A DNA stretch of 64,000 nt from Candidatus Mycolicibacterium alkanivorans (GTDB taxonomy: Bacteria > Actinomycetota > Actinomycetes > Mycobacteriales > Mycobacteriaceae): assembly GCF_022760805.1 (NCBI RefSeq), contig NZ_JAIVFL010000001.1:3720001-3784000 (forward strand). The letters are read 5' to 3'. A model generated the notes under the pieces. It searched no databases and was not told where the DNA came from. It saw only the letters and a list, made by a program, of their open reading frames with translations. Shown here piece after piece: positions 37,442-47,218 of the stretch. The translations under genes and the position numbers were made by a program. How positions within the stretch are numbered: the stretch's first letter is position 1; the number at the start of each line of letters is the position of its first letter.

Positions 37442-40400
37442 CCGCGGCCAGCAGCGCCACCAATTCGGCTGGGCCGGCGAGGTTTTCCGGCAAGACGGTG
37501 TACCCGGACCGCACGTAGTGGAAGGCCGCGCGCACCTCGGATTCCGGCCGGCCACTCAGCGCCGCCCAGGCCAGCCGGTACACCGCCAGCTGGACGGCGG
37601 CATGCCGGCGCGCGTCGTCGTCGGCCGGCGGTTCGCCGGTCTTCCAGTCCACGACGGTCACGCCACCGTCGGGATCGACGAACACCGCGTCGATACGGCC
37701 GCGCACGATGGTGTCGCCGATCGCCATCTCGAACGGCACCTCCACGTCCACCGGGGTGCGTACCGCCCACGGCGACGCCGAGAACGCCTGCTGCAGAGCG
37801 GCCAGCTGCTCGGCCTCGACCGGGCCCTCCCCGACCGTGCCGGGCAGGTCGTCGAGGTCGAAGAGCCGCTCGGCGCCGTAGAACCGCTGCACCCACTCGT
37901 GGAAGGCGGTGCCCAGCATGGCGTGCGGATCAGGCCGCGACGGCAGCCGCCGAGTCAGCCGCCTGGCGGCCGCCGCGGGGTCGCGGTCCAGCTCGACCAG
38001 AGCGCTGACCGACAGCTGGCCGGGCAGCTCGACCGGCGGTGGATCGCTGATACGGGACCGCTCGGCCAGCAGCGCGTCGACATCGGCGGCCCATCCTTCG
38101 GGATCCTCGGCGCTCACCGGCAGTGTCCCGGCGGCTGCCGCGGCCACCAGAGCCGCACCCCGCTCGACGTCGGCACGGCCGTCGCCCAGGGGGGCAGCCG
38201 GCCAGACTGCTTCACGCACGCTGTTGCGCAACGGGTTTCGATTCCCGTCGGCAGGAGGCGGCGCCCAGTGTTCCACCTCTCCGCACGGCCGGCCCGCCGC
38301 GGCGGCGGCCTCGATGATGTCCCTGATCTCGCAGAGGAAGTCAGAGGGACCGCGGGGCTTGGACTCGGTGGCGCCCCAGTGGTGGCCGGACATCAGCAGG
38401 GTGTCCTCGGCGCGGGTGATCGCGACGTAGAGAAGCCGGCGCTCCTCGTCGATACGCCGCTGTTCGAGCTGATCGCGGTGGGCGATGATGCTGTCGGACA
38501 ACCCCTTCCGGTCGCCGACCGAGGAGGTATCGAGCACCGGCACACCGTGCAGTCCCTGCGCGGCGCGGTCACCGCGCAGCAGAGGCGGCAGATCGGCCGG
38601 GTCGGACAGCCAGGTGCGCTTGGACGCCGTAGACGGAAACACCCGGGCGGACAGGTGCGGCACCGCCACGACCTGCCACTCCAGCCCCTTGGCGGCGTGC
38701 ACGGTCAGCACCTGAACGCGGTCGGCCGCCACGCTGATGTCCGCGGGCGCGAGCCCGTTTTCGACGACCGCGGCAACCTCCAGGTAGGCGAGCAGACCGT
38801 CGACGCTCGCGCCCGGCCGGTGTGCGTAGTCGGCCACGACGTCTGCGAACCGGTCCAGGTGTTCGGTGCCCGACCAGCCCGCGGTCACCGGCCGGGCCGC
38901 GCGGACCTCGACGTCGACTCCGAGAGTTCGCCGGACCTCGGCGACCAGGTCGGTGACCGGGTTGCCCAACAGCGTTCGCAGCCGCGCCAATTCGGCCGCG
39001 AGTCCGGTGATGCGAACGTATCCGTCGTGGGAGTAGGCGCTCGCCGGGCCAGGGTCGGCCAATGCGTCGGCCAGGCTCGCGGTGTCGGCGTCGGGGGCGG
39101 CTGCGGCGATGATCTGCTCGGCGGTGGCGGCCACTGTCCGCTCGCCGTCGAGGCTCGCCGCGCGGCGCCACAGCGCGGCAATGTCGCGGGCACCCAGCCG
39201 CCAGCGCGGACCGGTCAGCACCCGCATCGCCGCCGTACCCGCGGCCGGGTCGGCCACCAGGCGCAGCATCGCTACGACGTCGGAGACCTCCGCGATCGAC
39301 AGCAGCCCGGCCAGTCCGACCACCTCCACGGGAACGCCGTGCGCGCTCAACGCCTCCGCCATCGGCCCGGCGTCGGCGTTGCGGCGGACCAGCACCGCGG
39401 CCGTGGGCGGCGGGCTGCCCGCCACGGCCGCCTCGGTGTAGCGCGCGGCGATGTGGTCGGCTACCCAGTCCCGTTCGGTGGCAACGTCGGTCAGCAGTGC
39501 GCACCTCACCGTGCCCGGCTCGGCACCCGGCCGGGGGCGCAGCGCGCGCACCGCGACCGACCGGCGGCGGGCCTCGGCTGACACCGCGTTCGCGATGTGC
39601 AGCGTGCTCGGCGGATTGCGCCAGCTGGTGCGAAGTTCGAGCGTCGGCGCCGGGGACCCGTCGGCCTGCGGGAAGTCGGTGGTGAACCGCGGCAGGTTGG
39701 TCGCCGAGGCGCCGCGCCAGCCGTAGATCGACTGGATCGGGTCGCCGACCGCGGTGAGCGCCAAGCCGTCGTCGGCGCCGCGGCCGAACAGCGACGACAG
39801 CGCGATGCGCTGAGCGTGCCCGGTGTCCTGGTACTCGTCGAGCAGCACCACCCGGTAGCGGCTGCGCAGCTGTTCGCCGGCCTGCGGGCAGCGTGCGGCC
39901 AGTCGCGCTGCCGCCGACATCTGCGAGCCGAAGTCCATCACCTTCTCCGCGCGCATCCGCGCGTGCACGGCGTCGATCAGCGGGACCAGCGCGGTGCGCT
40001 CGGTCTGGGTAGCCAGCATGTTCAGCAGGAACTGGCTTGGCCCGCGGTCCCGCTGGTAGCGGCCGGCCGGCAGCGTATGGACGAGGCGTTCGAGTTCGAT
40101 GTGGGTGTCGAGCAGCTGATGGGTGTCGACGAGATGCTCGGCGAGTTCCCCGGCCAGCCGCAGTACCACCGCGGTGATCTTGGCGGGATCCTTATCGGTG
40201 TGCAGGGGGCCGGGGTATGCGCGGACCACGTCGTAGGCCAGCTGCCACATCTCGGTCTCGCTGAGCAGGCGGGCGTCGGGCTCGACGGGCAGCAGCAGCC
40301 CGTACTCGCGCAGCAGCGCCCCGGCGAAGGCGTGATAGGTGCTCACCGTCGGGGCACCCGTCGCCGTCGCGGCGGCCCCGAGGTGCCCGGCCAGGCGGGC

Positions 40401-40655
40401 CAGCCGGGAGCGTACCCGGCGCAACAACTGCCCGGCTGCCTTGCGGGTGAATGTCAGTCCCAACACCTGCCCCGGGTCGGCGAATCCGTTGGCCACCAGC
40501 CACACCACCCGTGCGGCCATCGTCTCGGTCTTGCCGGCCCCGGCGCCGGCGATGACAACCAGCGGCCCCGGCGGGGCGCAGATGACCGCGGCCTGCTCGT
40601 CGGTGGGGGCCGGAAGGCCAAGGGCCTCAGCCAGTTCCGAGGGGCTGTAAGTCAT
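37416..40655 (-). CDS. adnB: helicase-nuclease AdnB subunit
   Basis: 1079 residues. N-terminal UvrD-like motor: Walker A AGAGAGKT at 36-43, VLLDEYQDT, GDPIQSIYGWRGA, and VAITRAE. The C-terminal RecB-type nuclease domain has VTVVDWKTGEPP with the catalytic D-x-K. With AdnA it forms the mycobacterial double-strand-break resection motor-nuclease. Its ATG overlaps the adnA stop (ATGA), so equimolar synthesis by coupling is likely. Corresponds to Rv3201c. Confidence 0.95.
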   Translation of the reverse strand: MTYSPSELAEALGLPAPTDEQAAVICAPPGPLVVIAGAGAGKTETMAARVVWLVANGFADPGQVLGLTFTRKAAGQLLRRVRSRLARLAGHLGAAATATGAPTVSTYHAFAGALLREYGLLLPVEPDARLLSETEMWQLAYDVVRAYPGPLHTDKDPAKITAVVLRLAGELAEHLVDTHQLLDTHIELERLVHTLPAGRYQRDRGPSQFLLNMLATQTERTALVPLIDAVHARMRAEKVMDFGSQMSAAARLAARCPQAGEQLRSRYRVVLLDEYQDTGHAQRIALSSLFGRGADDGLALTAVGDPIQSIYGWRGASATNLPRFTTDFPQADGSPAPTLELRTSWRNPPSTLHIANAVSAEARRRSVAVRALRPRPGAEPGTVRCALLTDVATERDWVADHIAARYTEAAVAGSPPPTAAVLVRRNADAGPMAEALSAHGVPVEVVGLAGLLSIAEVSDVVAMLRLVADPAAGTAAMRVLTGPRWRLGARDIAALWRRAASLDGERTVAATAEQIIAAAAPDADTASLADALADPGPASAYSHDGYVRITGLAAELARLRTLLGNPVTDLVAEVRRTLGVDVEVRAARPVTAGWSGTEHLDRFADVVADYAHRPGASVDGLLAYLEVAAVVENGLAPADISVAADRVQVLTVHAAKGLEWQVVAVPHLSARVFPSTASKRTWLSDPADLPPLLRGDRAAQGLHGVPVLDTSSVGDRKGLSDSIIAHRDQLEQRRIDEERRLLYVAITRAEDTLLMSGHHWGATESKPRGPSDFLCEIRDIIEAAAAAGRPCGEVEHWAPPPADGNRNPLRNSVREAVWPAAPLGDGRADVERGAALVAAAAAGTLPVSAEDPEGWAADVDALLAERSRISDPPPVELPGQLSVSALVELDRDPAAAARRLTRRLPSRPDPHAMLGTAFHEWVQRFYGAERLFDLDDLPGTVGEGPVEAEQLAALQQAFSASPWAVRTPVDVEVPFEMAIGDTIVRGRIDAVFVDPDGGVTVVDWKTGEPPADDDARRHAAVQLAVYRLAWAALSGRPESEVRAAFHYVRSGYTVLPENLAGPAELVALLAAASNAERCA

Positions 40656-43600
40656 GACGGCTCCGTTCGAGGCATGTTGTGGGCGGGGCAGCCGGATCGC
40701 ATCGGGCAGTGGGTGCAGCCGTCGTTGACCCGCGCGACGAACTGCGGGCCGGCGGTGGCGGCGGCCGCGTCCTGCACCGTCTGCCGCCACTCGGCGCGGC
40801 TGTCGTCGGTCAGCGCAGACTGCTCACGTTCGGTGGCGCCGGACGCGCTCTGCTTGCCGACGTAGACCAGCCGGCCGCCGCCGGGACGGTCGTCCTCGGC
40901 GATGACGCCCTCGGCGATGGCCAACTGGTAGAAGGCCAGCTGAGCGTGGCGCTGCGCATCGTCCTTGGTGACCGGGCTCTTGCCGGTCTTGACGTCGACG
41001 ATCACCAGCCGGCCCTCGGCGTCGCGCTCCAGGCGGTCGACCCGCCCGCGCACCCGAACACCCGGCGCTTGCTCGTCGGATGCCGCGACGACTCCGTCGA
41101 CTTCGATCTCGGTGCCGACCTCGGTCAGTTCGTGGCGCGTCGCGGACCGCCACGCCAGGAAGGCCTCCAGCATGGCCCGGTGCCGTGCCAGCTCGTTGTC
41201 GGCAAACCATGACGAGTCGAACGGTATTGTCGCCCAGACCCTTTCGAGGTCATCGGCCAAAACGCTCGCACTCTTGCCGGAGTCGGCGATCAGCGCGTGC
41301 ACCACCGAGCCGAGCATCGAGCGCAGTTCACGGCGATCGGTACCGCCGTGCCGTTCGACCAGCCAGCGCAGCGGGCATTCGGTGAGGATCTGCAGCGTGG
41401 ATGGGCTGAGGGTGACGGTGTGCTCATCGCCGGTCCACAGCGGCTCGAAAGTGCTGACCGCGGTCATGCCGTACCACTGCGCCGGGTCGGCCCCCGGCAC
41501 GCCTTCTGCCGCCAGCCGCGCCAATTGCTGTGCGGCCGTTGCGCGGTGGGACTCGTCGACCGATCCCTGCGGTGCGGACACGACTGCGCGCAGTCGGCCC
41601 ACCACCGCGGCGGGCGTGAGCACCGGCGGCGCCACCACTGGCTGGGCCGGAGCCGGAGCGTCTTCGGTGGCCCACTCGGCGATCTCGGCGACGAACGGCG
41701 ACGGCAGCGCCGCCTCGTCGCCCGCGTCGCTGTCGACGGCGGTGACCAGCAGCCGGCGCCGGGCCCGCCCCATGGCGGCGATGAGCAGCCGGCGTTCCTC
41801 GGCGAGCAGCGGGGCGCGCACCGACACCTCGTCACCGAACCCGTCGAGCACGTCGAGCAGCCGCTGGGTGCCCAACACGCCACCGCGCGGAGTTGTATTG
41901 GGCCACAAGCCATCCTGCAGTCCGGCGAGGACAACGAGCTCCCAGTCGCGGCCCAGCGCCGCATGCGGGCTGAGCACTGCCACCATCTCGGTCGAAGCGG
42001 CGGTGTCGGTGCCGACCGAGGGAAGGTGCAGTGCGGCGACGTGGTCGAGCAAGCCGGCCAGTGAGGCGCCCGCGGTGCGGGTGACGTATTCGTTGGCGAT
42101 GTCGAACAGTGCGGTGACCGCGGCGAGGTTGCGATCGGCCGCCGCACCCTCGACACCGCCGCGTTCGACCGCCGACAGCCAGCGCCGCTGCAAGCCGCTG
42201 CGCTCCCAGGCTTGCCAGAGGGTGTAGCGCGGGTCGCGGTGCGCGCGGTGCCCGCGCGCAGCGACGGCCAGCACCGCGCGCACGCGGTTCACCGGTCGGG
42301 CCAACGTCGCCGGCAGATCCGAGGTGCTCGAGGCGAGCGCTTCGACCAGCAGCTCGCCCAAGTCGCGCTCCCCACCGGCAGCGCGCCGCAGCGCACGCCG
42401 AAGCTGCCGCAATGACACCGGGTCGACCCGCCCGATCGGCCCGGTCAACAACGACACCGCCTGTTCGGCGTCCAGACCGTTGGCGGTGGCCGACAGCACG
42501 GTCAGCAGCGCGCGCGCACCGGGCTGTTCGCAGACCGGCCCGGCCATCGACGGCGAGGCGACGGGAACTCCGGCAGCAGCCAGCGCACGCATGAGCGCGG
42601 AAGCCGCCGCCGCCGAGCGCACGATCACCGCCAGCTGCGACCACGGTAGGCCGTCGACCAGATGCGCCCGGCGCAGCGTGTCGGCGATCACGGCCGTCTC
42701 GGCGTGTGCGGAGGCCGCTAACCGCACGCTGACCGACCCGCCGTCGCCGATGCCGTCAATGCGCCGCCAACCACCGCTGCCGGGCAGTCCGGCAGCCACA
42801 CCGCTGATCGCGTCGGCGATCGCGGACGTACAACGACGCGAAGGACCGAGTTCGATAACCGGTCCGTCGGCCGTCAGCAACGCCGGGTCGGCGCCGCGGA
42901 ATCCGAACACCGCCTGGTTGGGGTCGCCGGCCAGCAGTGCCAGGTCGGCGCCCGCTGCCAGTACCCGCACCAGCCGCGCCGCCTGCGGGTCGAGGTGCTG
43001 GGCATCGTCGACGAGCAGCAGGCGGACCCGGGCGCGCTCGGCGTCCAGCAGCTCGGGGTCGGTGGCCAGCGCCTCCAGTGCGGCACCGACCAGCTCGGCG
43101 GCGCCCAGCGCCGGCACGGTGGCCTGCGGTGCTGCGGTACCGACCGCCGCGCGCAGCAGCATCACCTGCTCGTACTGCTGGGCGAAGCGGCCGGCGGCGG
43201 CCCACTCGGGCCGGCCCGACAACCGGCCGATGCGCTGTAGCTGCTGGTGGTCCACCCCGCGCTCGGCGCAGCGGGCCAACAGGTCGCGCAGCTCGGTGGC
43301 GAAGCCGGCGGTGCCCAGCGCCGGCCGCAGCTGTTCGGGCCACCGCGACGGAGAATCGGCCCCGTCCTCCAGGTCGCCGGCGAGCAGCTCGCGGATGATG
43401 CCGTCCTGCTCAGCGCCAGTGACCAGTCGCGGCGGGGGGTCACCGGCGCGGGTGGCTGCCTGGCGCAGCACCGCGAACGCGTAGCTGTGCACCGAGCGCA
43501 CCAGCGGTTCGCGGACCACCGCACGGCACGGCTCCCCCGAGTGCGCCTTGAGCAGTGCGCCGGTCAGCGCGCTGCGCGCCGAAGCGGCCAGCCGGCCCGA

Positions 43601-43792
43601 ACCCGTCAGCAGCAGAACCGATTCCGGCGCGGTCCCGGCGGAGATGTGGGCCGCGGCCGCCGTCACCAGCAGTGTGCTCTTGCCGGTGCCCGGGCCGCCC
43701 ACGATCCGCACGGTGCCGCGCAGTCCCGGCTCGCATACGGCCGCCGCGTCGATGTCCTCGGCGATGAGCGCGGGATTGGTCATGTCGGGCAT
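40652..43792 (-). CDS. adnA: helicase-nuclease AdnA subunit
   Basis: 1046 residues from ATG 43792. Walker A GGPGTGKS is at 32-39; motif II is degenerate (LLVDDAQHLDP) but acidic; GDPNQAVFGFRGAD is motif III. The nuclease domain has LVIVDVKTGKSP, and an iron-sulfur site is formed by Cys in ECPLRWL plus C-T-H-C-P-M-R-S-G-C near the end. Partner of AdnB. A TTG seven codons upstream and ATG 43783 are alternative starts. The gene starts 23 bases from a 36-bp tandem repeat array. Confidence 0.94.
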   Translation of the reverse strand: MPDMTNPALIAEDIDAAAVCEPGLRGTVRIVGGPGTGKSTLLVTAAAAHISAGTAPESVLLLTGSGRLAASARSALTGALLKAHSGEPCRAVVREPLVRSVHSYAFAVLRQAATRAGDPPPRLVTGAEQDGIIRELLAGDLEDGADSPSRWPEQLRPALGTAGFATELRDLLARCAERGVDHQQLQRIGRLSGRPEWAAAGRFAQQYEQVMLLRAAVGTAAPQATVPALGAAELVGAALEALATDPELLDAERARVRLLLVDDAQHLDPQAARLVRVLAAGADLALLAGDPNQAVFGFRGADPALLTADGPVIELGPSRRCTSAIADAISGVAAGLPGSGGWRRIDGIGDGGSVSVRLAASAHAETAVIADTLRRAHLVDGLPWSQLAVIVRSAAAASALMRALAAAGVPVASPSMAGPVCEQPGARALLTVLSATANGLDAEQAVSLLTGPIGRVDPVSLRQLRRALRRAAGGERDLGELLVEALASSTSDLPATLARPVNRVRAVLAVAARGHRAHRDPRYTLWQAWERSGLQRRWLSAVERGGVEGAAADRNLAAVTALFDIANEYVTRTAGASLAGLLDHVAALHLPSVGTDTAASTEMVAVLSPHAALGRDWELVVLAGLQDGLWPNTTPRGGVLGTQRLLDVLDGFGDEVSVRAPLLAEERRLLIAAMGRARRRLLVTAVDSDAGDEAALPSPFVAEIAEWATEDAPAPAQPVVAPPVLTPAAVVGRLRAVVSAPQGSVDESHRATAAQQLARLAAEGVPGADPAQWYGMTAVSTFEPLWTGDEHTVTLSPSTLQILTECPLRWLVERHGGTDRRELRSMLGSVVHALIADSGKSASVLADDLERVWATIPFDSSWFADNELARHRAMLEAFLAWRSATRHELTEVGTEIEVDGVVAASDEQAPGVRVRGRVDRLERDAEGRLVIVDVKTGKSPVTKDDAQRHAQLAFYQLAIAEGVIAEDDRPGGGRLVYVGKQSASGATEREQSALTDDSRAEWRQTVQDAAAATAGPQFVARVNDGCTHCPMRSGCPAHNMPRTEPS

Positions 43793-43814
43793 GACACCAC
43801 GGGGGTCCGACAAT

Positions 43815-43958
43815 TCTGCCTTCCCGAGTCGCTCCGCTCCTGCCCACCGATCTGCCTTCCCGAGTCGCTCCGCTCCTGCCCACCGATCTGCCTTCCCGAG
43901 TCGCTCCGCTCCTGCCCACCGATCTGCCTTCCCGAGTCGCTCCGCTCCTGCCCACCGG
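43815..43958. repeat. 36-bp minisatellite, four tandem copies
   Basis: The unit begins TCTGCCTTCCCGAGTCGCTC and continues CGCTCCTGCCCACCGA. The first three copies are identical and the fourth differs at its last base; a 7-base partial fifth copy follows. It fills most of the gap between the divergent adnA and lipV starts. All frames are open on the plus strand, but no gene is needed to explain it. Confidence 0.95.
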
Positions 43959-43994
43959 TCTGCCTCTGTCGATGCAGACTGGCACGATGAAGCC

Positions 43995-44780
43995 GTGACC
44001 GACCTCCACCTTCACCGTTTCGGGCCGCCCGGCCCCGTGCAGGTTCTGGCCCTGCACGGATTGACCGGACACGGCCGGCGCTGGCACACCCTGGCCACGC
44101 GGCACCTGCCCGACGTCGTCGTCGCCGCGCCCGATCTGCTGGGCCACAGCCACTCGTCGTGGTCGGCGCCGTGGACGTTCGACGCCAACGTCGCCGCGCT
44201 GGCAGCCGTGGTGGAGAACCACGCCGAGGGCCCGGTCGTGGTGGTGGGCCACTCCTTCGGCGGCGCGGTGGCGCTGCACCTGGCCGCAGCGCGTCCGGAT
44301 CTGGTGTCGGGCCTGGTGCTGCTGGACCCCGCGATCGGGCTGGACGGGCAGTGGATGCGCGAGATCGCCGACGCCATGCTGGAATCCCCCGACTACACCG
44401 ACCGCGAGGAGGCGCGCACCGAGAAGTTCACCGGGGTGTGGACCGACGTGCCGCCCGAGGAAATCGACGCCGATCTCGACGATCATCTGGTGCCGCTGCC
44501 CAACGGTCGCTTCGGCTGGCGGATCAGCGTGCCGGCGATGATGTCCTACTGGAGCGAGTTGACCCGCGATATCGTGCTGCCGCACAAGGGAACTCCCACG
44601 ACTCTGGTGCGCGCGCAGTGGACGGAACCGCCCTATGTGGGCGAGGAGTTGATCGACGGCCTGTCCGGCCGGCTGGGTGAAGACTTCACCTTGGTCGATT
44701 TCGCCTGCCAGCACATGGTGGCCCAGGCCAAACCGGCTGAGACCTCGGCACTCATCAGGGACCATCTCGGACGACGCTAG
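43995..44780 (+). CDS. lipV: alpha/beta hydrolase LipV
   Basis: 261 residues from GTG 43995. Nucleophile elbow G-H-S-F-G-G with Ser 87, oxyanion region LHGLTGHG, and a His in ACQHMVAQAKP near the C-terminus. It matches Rv3203 LipV, an esterase/lipase-type enzyme. An in-frame extension upstream would translate the 36-bp repeats; rejected because the protein family begins at this GTG. The ATL gene follows within 2 bases, suggesting co-transcription. Confidence 0.88.
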   Translation: MTDLHLHRFGPPGPVQVLALHGLTGHGRRWHTLATRHLPDVVVAAPDLLGHSHSSWSAPWTFDANVAALAAVVENHAEGPVVVVGHSFGGAVALHLAAARPDLVSGLVLLDPAIGLDGQWMREIADAMLESPDYTDREEARTEKFTGVWTDVPPEEIDADLDDHLVPLPNGRFGWRISVPAMMSYWSELTRDIVLPHKGTPTTLVRAQWTEPPYVGEELIDGLSGRLGEDFTLVDFACQHMVAQAKPAETSALIRDHLGRR

Positions 44781-44782
44781 CG

Positions 44783-45082
44783 ATGGCTCCCGTCACCGAC
44801 GAGCAGGTCGAGCTGGTGCGCCACCTGGTGGCGTCCATCCCGCCGGGCCGGGTGGCCACCTATGGCGACATCGCCTCGGCCGCAGCGCTTTCCAGCCCGC
44901 GCATCGTCGGATGGATCATGCGCACCGACTCCTCGGACCTGCCGTGGCACCGGGTGATCACCGCCTCGGGTCGGCCGGCGCCACACCTGGCGACCAGGCA
45001 GCTGGAACTGTTGCGCGCGGAGGGACTGCTGGCCCGCGACGGCCGGATCGACCTCGCGACGGCCCGCCACGAATTCGGCTAG
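44783..45082 (+). CDS. alkyltransferase-like DNA damage protein (ATL)
   Basis: 99-residue protein with the O6-alkylguanine transferase DNA-binding fold: VATYGDIA, Arg finger region SSPRIVGWIM, and P-W-H-R-V at 54-58. The catalytic Cys of PCHRV is Trp 55 here, so it cannot remove alkyl groups. ATL proteins bind alkylated guanine and direct nucleotide excision repair. Equivalent to Rv3204. Only two bases separate it from lipV. Confidence 0.88.
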   Translation: MAPVTDEQVELVRHLVASIPPGRVATYGDIASAAALSSPRIVGWIMRTDSSDLPWHRVITASGRPAPHLATRQLELLRAEGLLARDGRIDLATARHEFG

Positions 45083-45092
45083 ATCGACTCGA

Positions 45093-45947
45093 CTAGAGGA
45101 TCAGCCGGATCAACGCCGCCGTGCGCGCCAGCCCAGGGAAAGCGTCCGCCGTCGAGCGCGGATGAAGCGCATGCACGGCGAGGCGGAACATCAAGGCGCG
45201 CAACAACATCTGCGGCCACTCCGGCAGTCCGTCCCACCGTTCGATCAGACCGTCGTCAGCCTCACCCCATGCCAGGGCGTCGACGACGACCACACCGGCC
45301 CCCCACGACGCGGGCCGCCAGTACGGGGTGATGTCGGTGATCCCCGGGGCGGCCGAGCCCGCAAAGAGCACCGTGCCGTACAGATCGCCGTGCACCAGCT
45401 GATTGGGACTCTTGGTGGGCTTGCGCAGCCCGGCGAGCTGGTGCAGCAACTCGACGGACCGTTCGCCGTCGGCCGACCCGGGTGACACCGTCGCCCCGGG
45501 CGGAAGCGACTGCAGCGGGCGGTCCTCCCACGCGGCACGGTCGGCGGCGATGAACACGTCGACGTCGGTCCACGGCGGCACGGGCGGCTGCGTCAGGAAC
45601 CGGGGCCGTTCGAGCTTGGCGGTGGCCTCGTGCAAACGCACACCGGCCGAGACCACCTCGTCGTGGCGCGGCTCCGGCGTTCCGGCCACGAACGTGTCCG
45701 CCCGCCAGCCCGCCACGACGTAGCGTCCGTCGGTCGAGCGCACCGGTCGCGCCAGCCGCACCCCGTCGACGAAGAGCGTCTCGCGCGCCTTGGCCGACCA
45801 CGCGGCACGGGCGTGGTCGGCGATCACCGACAGCACGATCTCCCCGCAGCGCCAGCCGCCCTCCCAGCCGGCGCCCAGCGCTTCGGGCTCGACGCCCTTG
45901 ACCCCGAACGCAGCCAGGACGTGGTCAGGCGGACGTTCGTCGGTCAC
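45093..45947 (-). CDS. TIGR02569-type actinobacterial protein (Rv3205c-like)
   Basis: 284 residues from GTG 45947. A kinase-like fold is suggested by LVHGDLYGTVLF (aminoglycoside-phosphotransferase-type HGDLxxxN motif with Val in place of Asn) and ITDITPYWRPASWG, where the metal-binding Asp would sit. Agrees with the actinobacterial TIGR02569 family; activity unknown. The frame is open upstream into moeZ, but that part is a shadow of moeZ. Confidence 0.78.
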   Translation of the reverse strand: MTDERPPDHVLAAFGVKGVEPEALGAGWEGGWRCGEIVLSVIADHARAAWSAKARETLFVDGVRLARPVRSTDGRYVVAGWRADTFVAGTPEPRHDEVVSAGVRLHEATAKLERPRFLTQPPVPPWTDVDVFIAADRAAWEDRPLQSLPPGATVSPGSADGERSVELLHQLAGLRKPTKSPNQLVHGDLYGTVLFAGSAAPGITDITPYWRPASWGAGVVVVDALAWGEADDGLIERWDGLPEWPQMLLRALMFRLAVHALHPRSTADAFPGLARTAALIRLIL

Positions 45948-45984
45948 AGCAGTCAGGGTAAGGCGTTGCGGGGCGAGTAGGCCG

Positions 45985-47163
45985 TCAGTACATGACCATG
46001 TCGGGTTCGAGTTGCCTGGCCCAGGCCACGATCCCGCCCTGCAGATGCAGCGCGTCGGAGAAACCGGCCTTCTTGAGGGCGGCCAGCGCCTCGGCCGAAC
46101 GCACGCCCGTCTTGCAGTACAGCACCGGAACCCGGTCGTGCGGAATCCTGGCCAGGCCCTCGCCGGACTCGATGACCGACTTCGGGACCAGCTGGGCGCC
46201 TTCGATGTGGTTGATCTCCCACTCCACCGGCTCACGAACGTCGATCAGCGCGATCTTCTTCTCCGAATCGAGCAGGTCACGCAGCTCTGAGGGGGTGATC
46301 GTCGAATCGTGTGCGGCGTCGGCGGCGGCCTCCGACAGCACGCCGCAGAACGCCTCGTAGTCGATGAGCTCGGTGATCTTCGGAATCTCGGGATCCTTGC
46401 GGATCTTGATGGTCCGGTAGCTCATGTCCAGGGCGTCGTATACCATCAGCCGGCCCAGCAGCGGCGCGCCGATCCCGGTGAGCAGCTTGATGGCCTCGGT
46501 GCCCATCACCGAAGCGATCGAGGCGCACAGGATGCCCAGCACGCCACCTTCAGCACAGGACGGGACCATGCCCGGTGGCGGCGGCTCGGGATACAGGTCG
46601 CGGTAGTTCAGGCCCAGGCCGTTCGGGGCGTCCTCCCAGAACACCGACACCTGGCCCTCGAACCGGTAGATCGAGCCCCACACATAGGGCTTGTGGGCGA
46701 GCACCGCGGCATCGTTGACCAGGTAGCGGGTGGCAAAGTTGTCGGTGCCGTCGATGATCAGGTCGTACTGCTCGAACAGCTCGACGGCGTTGTCGGGTTC
46801 CAGCCGCATCTCGTGCAGGCGCACGGTGACCAGAGGGTTGATCTCGAGCACGGTGTCGCGGGCGCTCTCGGCCTTCGGCCGGCCGATGTCGGACTGGCCG
46901 TGGATGATCTGGCGCTGCAGGTTGGACTCGTCGACCACGTCGAACTCGACGATGCCGATGGTGCCGACGCCGGCGGCCGCCAGGTACATCAGTGTGGGTG
47001 AGCCGAGCCCGCCCGCACCGATCACCAGCACGCGCGCGTTCTTGAGGCGTTTCTGCCCGACGACACCCAGATCCGGGATGATCAGGTGGCGGCTGTACCG
47101 GGCGACCTCTTCACGGGTGAGCTCGGCGGCCGGTTCGACCAGTGGCGGCAGCGGTGAAGACAC
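45985..47163 (-). CDS. moeZ: MoeZ: adenylyltransferase/sulfurtransferase
   Basis: 392 residues: an E1/MoeB-like adenylation domain (GAGGLGSP at about 50-56, DGTDNFATR, Cys 203 in P-S-C-A-E-G-G) fused to a C-terminal rhodanese domain with Cys 350 in Y-C-K-T-G-V-R-S. It activates the C-terminus of sulfur carrier proteins (CysO, MoaD) for cysteine and molybdopterin synthesis. The CxxC zinc pairs of MoeB are absent, as in MoeZ. GTG start with GAGGAG 7 bases upstream; a SigH-type promoter precedes it. Confidence 0.94.
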   Translation of the reverse strand: MSSPLPPLVEPAAELTREEVARYSRHLIIPDLGVVGQKRLKNARVLVIGAGGLGSPTLMYLAAAGVGTIGIVEFDVVDESNLQRQIIHGQSDIGRPKAESARDTVLEINPLVTVRLHEMRLEPDNAVELFEQYDLIIDGTDNFATRYLVNDAAVLAHKPYVWGSIYRFEGQVSVFWEDAPNGLGLNYRDLYPEPPPPGMVPSCAEGGVLGILCASIASVMGTEAIKLLTGIGAPLLGRLMVYDALDMSYRTIKIRKDPEIPKITELIDYEAFCGVLSEAAADAAHDSTITPSELRDLLDSEKKIALIDVREPVEWEINHIEGAQLVPKSVIESGEGLARIPHDRVPVLYCKTGVRSAEALAALKKAGFSDALHLQGGIVAWARQLEPDMVMY

Positions 47164-47218
47164 CGGTTACTCCTCGGGTTTCGGGCGTTCCCCACCCATC
47201 TCAGCAGGTAGCGGAATC

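Noticed and set aside
37518..39581. 687-codon plus-strand frame opposite adnB
   Set aside because: Shadow of adnB, with low-complexity composition.
37416..43792. Phage or plasmid recombination genes
   Set aside because: The pair matches chromosomal adnAB in order, length and overlap, with normal neighbours.
43815..43958. CRISPR array
   Set aside because: Repeat copies are directly abutting with no spacers, and no cas genes are present.
43548..43994. lipV extended through the 36-bp repeats, giving 12-residue repeats
   Set aside because: It would also read antisense through the start of adnA; LipV homologues begin at the GTG used here.
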